From: Providencia rettgeri
GTDB taxonomy: Bacteria; Pseudomonadota; Gammaproteobacteria; Enterobacterales; Enterobacteriaceae
DNA length: 64,000 nucleotides
Assembly (NCBI GenBank): GCA_900455085.1
Contig: UGTZ01000001.1
Location: forward strand, 3,502,501 to 3,566,500
Reading direction: 5' to 3'
Shown in pieces: positions 59,835 to 64,000 of this stretch; positions within the stretch are counted from its first letter, which is position 1, and the number at the start of each line of letters is the position of its first letter. The translations under genes and the position numbers were made by a program. The notes under the pieces are model-generated. The model did no database searches. It was not told the DNA's origin and saw nothing but the letters and a program-made list of their open reading frames with translations.

Positions 59835-61411
59835 TACTGACAGGTCCACGCCCATTCATCGACATTATTTAACACCGACCAAGATCCGTGAATTTCAGGA
59901 GCACTGGTACCTAAATCAACACAATTATTCAGTAAATAAATATGTTGTAGGTTCATCAACCAAGCCCATGGAGCATCACCTTTAATACCAACACCCGTGC
60001 TACCGTTCCAATCTACTTGCTGCCATAACGGAATCGCCGCGCCTTGGTCAGCTTGTGCTAACGCTTTTTCGATTACCTCATCAACGGCTGCATTTTTATA
60101 ATAACCAGGGTTATAAAAGCCAACACCTGCTGCTTTGCTACTGTAATTATGGACAATTTCCATCGGGTCTAAGCTTCCCCAACCAAAAAGTGTTGGGTTA
60201 GCATGCATGTGTAGCTCAACGGTTTCCCAGCTCCCCGATTTTAAATCCATCTCGATACCAATCGGTTTTAAGCTTGAACGGATTGCCTGCGCAAGGTCTC
60301 GACGTGTGGTATCACCACTGGCATACCATAATGTCAGTTTTGCCACTTTGCCATTTTTCTCACGTAAGCCCTCTTTATTCAGCTTCCATCCCGCATCTTC
60401 TAAAATGGATTTCGCTTTTTCAAGATCACCATCTTTAAAAGCGGAGTCTGGGCTATTCCATGGCAGCCCTGCAACGCCGGTATAAGCCGGTACGGCAAAG
60501 CCTTCCAACACAGATTCCGCCAATAGTTTACGGTCAAGAGCATAGTTAATGGCTTTACGGACAGCAACATCTGAAGTGATGTCGTTACCGATAGGGTTAC
60601 CTTGAGCATCTTTCTCACCGGCAGGTGGAATTGGGAAAGAAATGCCGCGGTTTTCCACGCTATAGCGCTCAACCAATTTCATGTTTTTCACATCATTAGC
60701 ATTCGCCGCTACCGCAGCAGGGATACGAACAATTTCCAGTTGATTGCTTTGTGCCGCCGCAAAGGCCGCATCTTCATCAAGGAAAACAAAGACCATTTTA
60801 CCAAAGTCATTTTTTGGCCCTGCATAATACGGATTTTGCTCGACAATCAGTTGCTGCCCCGGCTGGAATGCAACTAAACGATAAGGACCTGCGCCAATTG
60901 GGTTATGTGCATAGGTTTTCGCATCATATTTATCGGCACAAACAATCCCTAACGAACCAAGTACATTAATAAAGGTACTTTGTGGGGAAGATAAGGTGAT
61001 TTTTACGGTGAGTGGGTCAATTTCCTCTGCTTTGGCAAAATTCCCCATGTCCACCTTACCGCCACTTGCCGCAGCATTGTTATAGGTAAATACAACATCT
61101 TTTGCCGTTAACGGTGAGCCATCGGAAAATTTTAAGCCTTTTTTCAGCTTGAGTGTCCACTGTTTACCATCTGCATTATGTTGATAACTTTCAAGCATAT
61201 AGCTATGCCATGAAAGGTCAGTTTTTTGTTTCAGTAATGGGCTATGCAACAGTAGGTAGCTGCCGTGGCTCCACCCGAGCATGGGGTCAAAACCCTCTGT
61301 TGGCTCTGAGCCAATCGCTAAACGTAAAGTTTGTGATTGAGCCAGTTCTGCCGCCTGTGCTTGCAGTGTGAGCCCCATCAAGCACATTGCGGCAACGATA
61401 TTTTTAATCAT
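59834..61411 (-). CDS. nikA: Nickel-type ABC transporter substrate-binding protein (NikA/YntA-like)
   Basis: The 525-residue periplasmic protein of the SBP_bac_5 family has a signal peptide (MIKNIVAAMCLMGLTLQAQA), an early motif SEPTEGFDPMLGWSHGSYLLLHSPLL, LKKGLKFSDGSPLTAKDVVFTYNN and NPIGAGPYRL. Members bind nickel (as complexes) or peptides. Its neighbour is the urease locus, and Yersinia carries a comparable yntABCDE nickel importer beside its urease genes, so nickel supply for urease is the best reading. The family alone does not prove the ligand. Confidence 0.87.
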   Translation of the reverse strand: MIKNIVAAMCLMGLTLQAQAAELAQSQTLRLAIGSEPTEGFDPMLGWSHGSYLLLHSPLLKQKTDLSWHSYMLESYQHNADGKQWTLKLKKGLKFSDGSPLTAKDVVFTYNNAAASGGKVDMGNFAKAEEIDPLTVKITLSSPQSTFINVLGSLGIVCADKYDAKTYAHNPIGAGPYRLVAFQPGQQLIVEQNPYYAGPKNDFGKMVFVFLDEDAAFAAAQSNQLEIVRIPAAVAANANDVKNMKLVERYSVENRGISFPIPPAGEKDAQGNPIGNDITSDVAVRKAINYALDRKLLAESVLEGFAVPAYTGVAGLPWNSPDSAFKDGDLEKAKSILEDAGWKLNKEGLREKNGKVAKLTLWYASGDTTRRDLAQAIRSSLKPIGIEMDLKSGSWETVELHMHANPTLFGWGSLDPMEIVHNYSSKAAGVGFYNPGYYKNAAVDEVIEKALAQADQGAAIPLWQQVDWNGSTGVGIKGDAPWAWLMNLQHIYLLNNCVDLGTSAPEIHGSWSVLNNVDEWAWTCQ

Positions 61412-61451
61412 ACATCCCTCTATAGACAGATTTTATTTTTTATTTCATATA

Positions 61452-61483
61452 ATTAATGACGTTATTTTCATTAATGTCGCTAT
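61452..61483. repeat. Direct repeat pair upstream of nikA
   Basis: ATTAATGACGTTAT (61452-61465) and ATTAATGTCGCTAT (61470-61483) repeat 18 bp apart, 12 of 14 identical, about 45 bp before nikA. Possible tandem regulator site. Confidence 0.4.
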
Positions 61484-61627
61484 TGGTGAGATATTCACTA
61501 TGTGTAGAGTAACCAATATGAGTTATATTAAATTTAACGCCCTGATTGCTAGGCGCTACATCAATAGAACAGCGAATTTATTCGAGAAACCGTCAAAATT
61601 AAGTCGTTATTTGACTTACCTTAACAA

Positions 61628-62518
61628 CTACTCATCAATTTCTTTGTCAAATTCAATTGGGTTAGAGTGCAAGGACAAATTGGTAATAAAATTCGGGTCG
61701 TTCGACTGCCTTGATTGCAACCGAAATTGAGAAGGCGTCATATTGTATTTTCGCTTAAAGACATCGCAAAAATAGGCATTACTGCCAAAACCGCAACGAT
61801 GACTAATTTGAAAAACAGAATAATTCGAAAATGTTAAATAATTCAACGCCATTCCCATTCGAACATCTAGCAGTAATTGACGAAATGACACCCCTTCACG
61901 GTTCAAATGGCGACGCAAAGTTGAAGGTGTCGTAAATAACGCTTTTGCGACATCGTCTAAATGCCATTTTTTTTGCGGTTCTTGGGTTATCAAATGGGTA
62001 ATTGCTTGGTTTTTCGGTTCATCATAATTAAAACGAAACAGGTTAAGAATATCGATACCTTCTTGATATACCGCCATTAAAATAAAATATAGGCTCTGTT
62101 TCATTAACAATGCTTCTTGGGATTCACTCTGTTTTTTTAATGGTAAGCATTGTTTTAATAAACTAAAGTTATCTCTCACCGTTTCAGGGGGAGAAACATG
62201 GTAAATGGGTTGGTGGCTAGTCAGTGGCGCACCCGACTTCATCAATGTTTTTAGTAATAAAAATACCGATTGTAATTCTTCTTCTGACATCGACAAGGTG
62301 TGTAATTCAAGCGGCTGATTCACGGTGTTACACACAATATTGCAAGAAACTTGACTGTATTTAGGAATAATTAAGGTGACATCGGTTTCAATTTCAATGG
62401 ATTGACCGTTGATCACGACATTTCCTTTCGCGCCAGTTAGCATGGCTATCATCGCGTTTTCAATATAAAACGCTTTTAACACCATTTGGCTTTCCGAAAG
62501 AAAGAATTTATATTCCAT
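61628..62518 (-). CDS. ureR: Urease operon activator UreR (AraC family)
   Basis: The 296-residue AraC-family protein has an N-terminal cupin-like urea-sensing domain (about 1-165) and a double helix-turn-helix (about 190-280; [68 protein letters not shown]). Proteus and plasmid-borne Providencia UreR activates urease genes in the presence of urea. The position, divergent from ureD, and two UreR-type boxes between them support the name. Confidence 0.88.
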   Translation of the reverse strand: MEYKFFLSESQMVLKAFYIENAMIAMLTGAKGNVVINGQSIEIETDVTLIIPKYSQVSCNIVCNTVNQPLELHTLSMSEEELQSVFLLLKTLMKSGAPLTSHQPIYHVSPPETVRDNFSLLKQCLPLKKQSESQEALLMKQSLYFILMAVYQEGIDILNLFRFNYDEPKNQAITHLITQEPQKKWHLDDVAKALFTTPSTLRRHLNREGVSFRQLLLDVRMGMALNYLTFSNYSVFQISHRCGFGSNAYFCDVFKRKYNMTPSQFRLQSRQSNDPNFITNLSLHSNPIEFDKEIDE

Positions 62519-62656
62519 AATCTCTATAAACTGCAGTTAATGTCAGAATGACTTCCCAAGAAAAGGGATTGTTGAATAGATATAAAGCCACGTAGTAAAA
62601 GCATATCAACCCCATATCAGTGCGGATGAGAATATAGTCCCGTTACGCTGAAATCG

Positions 62657-62669
62657 CAATATAGATATA
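62657..62669 (-). promoter_or_regulatory. UreR-binding site candidate facing ureR
   Basis: On the minus strand TATATCTATATTG fits, at all 13 positions, the published UreR consensus as I recall it (T[A/G][T/C][A/T][T/G][C/T]T[A/T][T/A]ATTG). Confidence 0.6.
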
Positions 62670-62719
62670 CGCTCATTTTTTACTGTTATTTTGATGGTTG
62701 TTATATTTTCTAAATAAAA

Positions 62720-62732
62720 TGCTGTTTAATTG
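62720..62732 (+). promoter_or_regulatory. UreR-binding site candidate facing ureD
   Basis: TGCTGTTTAATTG also fits the same recalled consensus at all 13 positions, on the plus strand. It lies about 25 bp before a TAGAAT -10 candidate, a usual AraC-type activator position. Confidence 0.65.
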
Positions 62733-62932
62733 AAAGGCAATTTTCGATATAAGGTGTAGAATCGCGCGGCAGATACATGCAGCCGATAACACTGCATAAT
62801 AATAATGATTTTGGTATTCACTCACACCCTACCCTACTTGCATTAGCTTTTACATCATAAATACCCAATTTTTGCTGGGGTATAGCTAAACATGTTCGCG
62901 TATTTTTAGTTGACTGAGTTGCAGGAGAAAGT

Positions 62933-63770
62933 ATGTCTGATTTTTCAGGATCAGGCTGGTTAGCTGAAATTTTTTTACGATATGAACTAAAACGTGGCGT
63001 CACCCGCTTAACGGAAAAACAACATATCGGCCCTTTAATGGTTCAGCGGCCATTCTACCCCGAGCAAGGCATTGCACACACGTATTTACTTCATCCACCC
63101 GGTGGCGTTGTCGGGGGGGATAAACTCCTTATCAATATTGATGTTCAACCACATGCCCATGCGTTATTGACCACGCCTGGTGCAACAAAATTTTATCGTA
63201 GTGCGGGCGGCGTTGCACGACAAGTACAAAGCTTAACCGTCGGGCCCAATGGGTTCTTAGAATGGTTACCTCAAGAAAACATTTTTTTCCCTGAGGCTCA
63301 AGTTCGCTTAGAGACTCATGTTCGAATCGCAAGTTCCTCAAAGTTTATCGGCTGGGAAATCCAATGTTTAGGCCGACCCGTATTAAACGAGCAATTCGAC
63401 AACGGGGATATTCGGGGCCGCTTGCAGTTTTATATTGATGACAAACTCACCTTGGCGGAATCCATATTTATCGAGGGTTCACAAAAAACAATCAGCCGTC
63501 ATGCGTGAATTTCCTATGGTAGGTTCCTTGTATATCTACCCCGCCAGCGATGAATTAAAAGCTGAACTTCACGAGAGTTTGGCCGTGTTTTTCTCTACGG
63601 AAGTGAGGCCGCTTGAGTATGGACTGACTGATGTAGACGGTATTTTAGTATTGCGGTTATTAGGTTCTCAAACCGAGCCCATGATGGCTTGCTTCGCCCA
63701 TATTTGGCAGGCAACAAGACAATACTGGTTAGGTTATTACCCTGATCCGCCGCGTATTTGGGCAACTTAA
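62933..63770 (+). CDS. ureD: Urease accessory protein UreD (one apparent frameshift)
   Basis: UreD (UreH) binds the urease apoprotein and helps UreF/UreG insert nickel. Motifs include [27 protein letters not shown] (about 40-66), [11 protein letters not shown] and [14 protein letters not shown]. An A6 run at 63483-63488 has one base too many; with five the frame joins [23 protein letters not shown] and runs to 63770, giving 278 aa. ATG at 62933 has GGAGAAAG upstream. The gene order ureD-ureA is that of Proteus. Confidence 0.93.
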
Positions 63771-63790
63771 ACGTTTTTTAGGAGCAAAAA

Positions 63791-64000
63791 ATGGAATTAA
63801 CCCCCAGAGAAAAAGATAAATTATTGCTTTTTACGGCAGGCCTCGTTGCTGAAAGGCGTTTAGCCCGTGGATTAAAGCTCAATTACCCTGAGGCGGTCGC
63901 ATTGATCAGTTGTGCGATTATGGAAGGCGCCCGTGATGGCAAGACGGTTGCCCAATTAATGAGCGAAGGCCGAACCGTGTTAACCGCAGAGCAGGTAATG
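63791..64000 (+). CDS. ureA: Urease gamma subunit UreA (partial, continues beyond window)
   Basis: [53 protein letters not shown] is a textbook UreA start. 70 of about 100 residues are inside. GGAGCAAAAA precedes the ATG; the gene begins 20 bp after ureD. ureBCEFG are expected downstream. Confidence 0.96.
   Translation, partial: MELTPREKDKLLLFTAGLVAERRLARGLKLNYPEAVALISCAIMEGARDGKTVAQLMSEGRTVLTAEQVM

Larger units (their letters stand above)
62519..62932. other. ureR/ureD divergent control region (414 bp)
   Basis: Holds two oppositely oriented UreR-box matches and a -10 candidate for ureD (TAGAAT, about 62756-62761), then about 170 bp of leader with small inverted repeats (ATGCAG/CTGCAT; ATACCC/GGGGTAT) before the ureD ribosome-binding site GGAGAAAGT. 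Confidence 0.6.

Overview
The window looks like a chromosomal segment of a Morganellaceae enterobacterium, most likely Providencia. A urease-positive species of the P. rettgeri type fits best. The reasons are an A+T-rich enterobacterial backbone whose proteins match E. coli closely, gene order like the E. coli 66-69 min region, and a Proteus-style ureR/ureDA locus. The genus is an inference from protein character and synteny; no 16S rRNA is present. No rRNA, tRNA, CRISPR array, insertion sequence or prophage was recognised.

Left part (1-34.2 kb) is core genome: apaH and folA, a LysE-type exporter, then leftward parE-parC-plsC-ftsP and nudF-cpdA-yqiA, rightward tolC and ygiB-ygiC, then ygiD, ribB with an FMN riboswitch, ubiK, hldE-glnE-ygiF, ygiM-cca, folB, plsY, aer, tsaD and the rpsU-dnaG-rpoD operon. 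Compared with E. coli, yqiB and bacA/uppP are missing from their usual places.

Right part (34.2-64 kb) is accessory: (i) two drug-type MFS exporters and a LysR regulator with a clear operator; (ii) an HdeB-like acid chaperone; (iii) a leftward five-gene operon (YheO/DauR-like regulator, D-serine-dehydratase-like PLP enzyme, M20 deacylase, RidA, MFS importer) preceded by three copies of a 19-bp motif, read here as an undescribed catabolic module for a beta-hydroxy D-amino acid or its N-acyl form; (iv) an IutA-like siderophore receptor with its own binding protein; (v) a Fur-box-flanked metal/siderophore cluster (TonB receptor, Crp/Fnr regulator, FecB/C/E-type ABC importer, cupin, methyltransferase); (vi) an unusual subtilase; (vii) a nickel-type ABC importer (nikABCDE/ynt-like), UreR, and the start of the urease operon (ureD, ureA), with two UreR-type boxes in the divergent promoter.

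A major caveat concerns sequence quality. At least 19 single-base indels break genes that must be intact (parC, parE, plsC, glnE, rpsU, dnaG) as well as ygiD, a fecB-like gene, a TonB receptor and ureD. Almost all lie in short homopolymer runs and each restores a full-length protein when corrected, which points to sequencing error. I therefore annotate these as single genes with corrected limits. One in-frame TGA in the TonB receptor is of a different kind.
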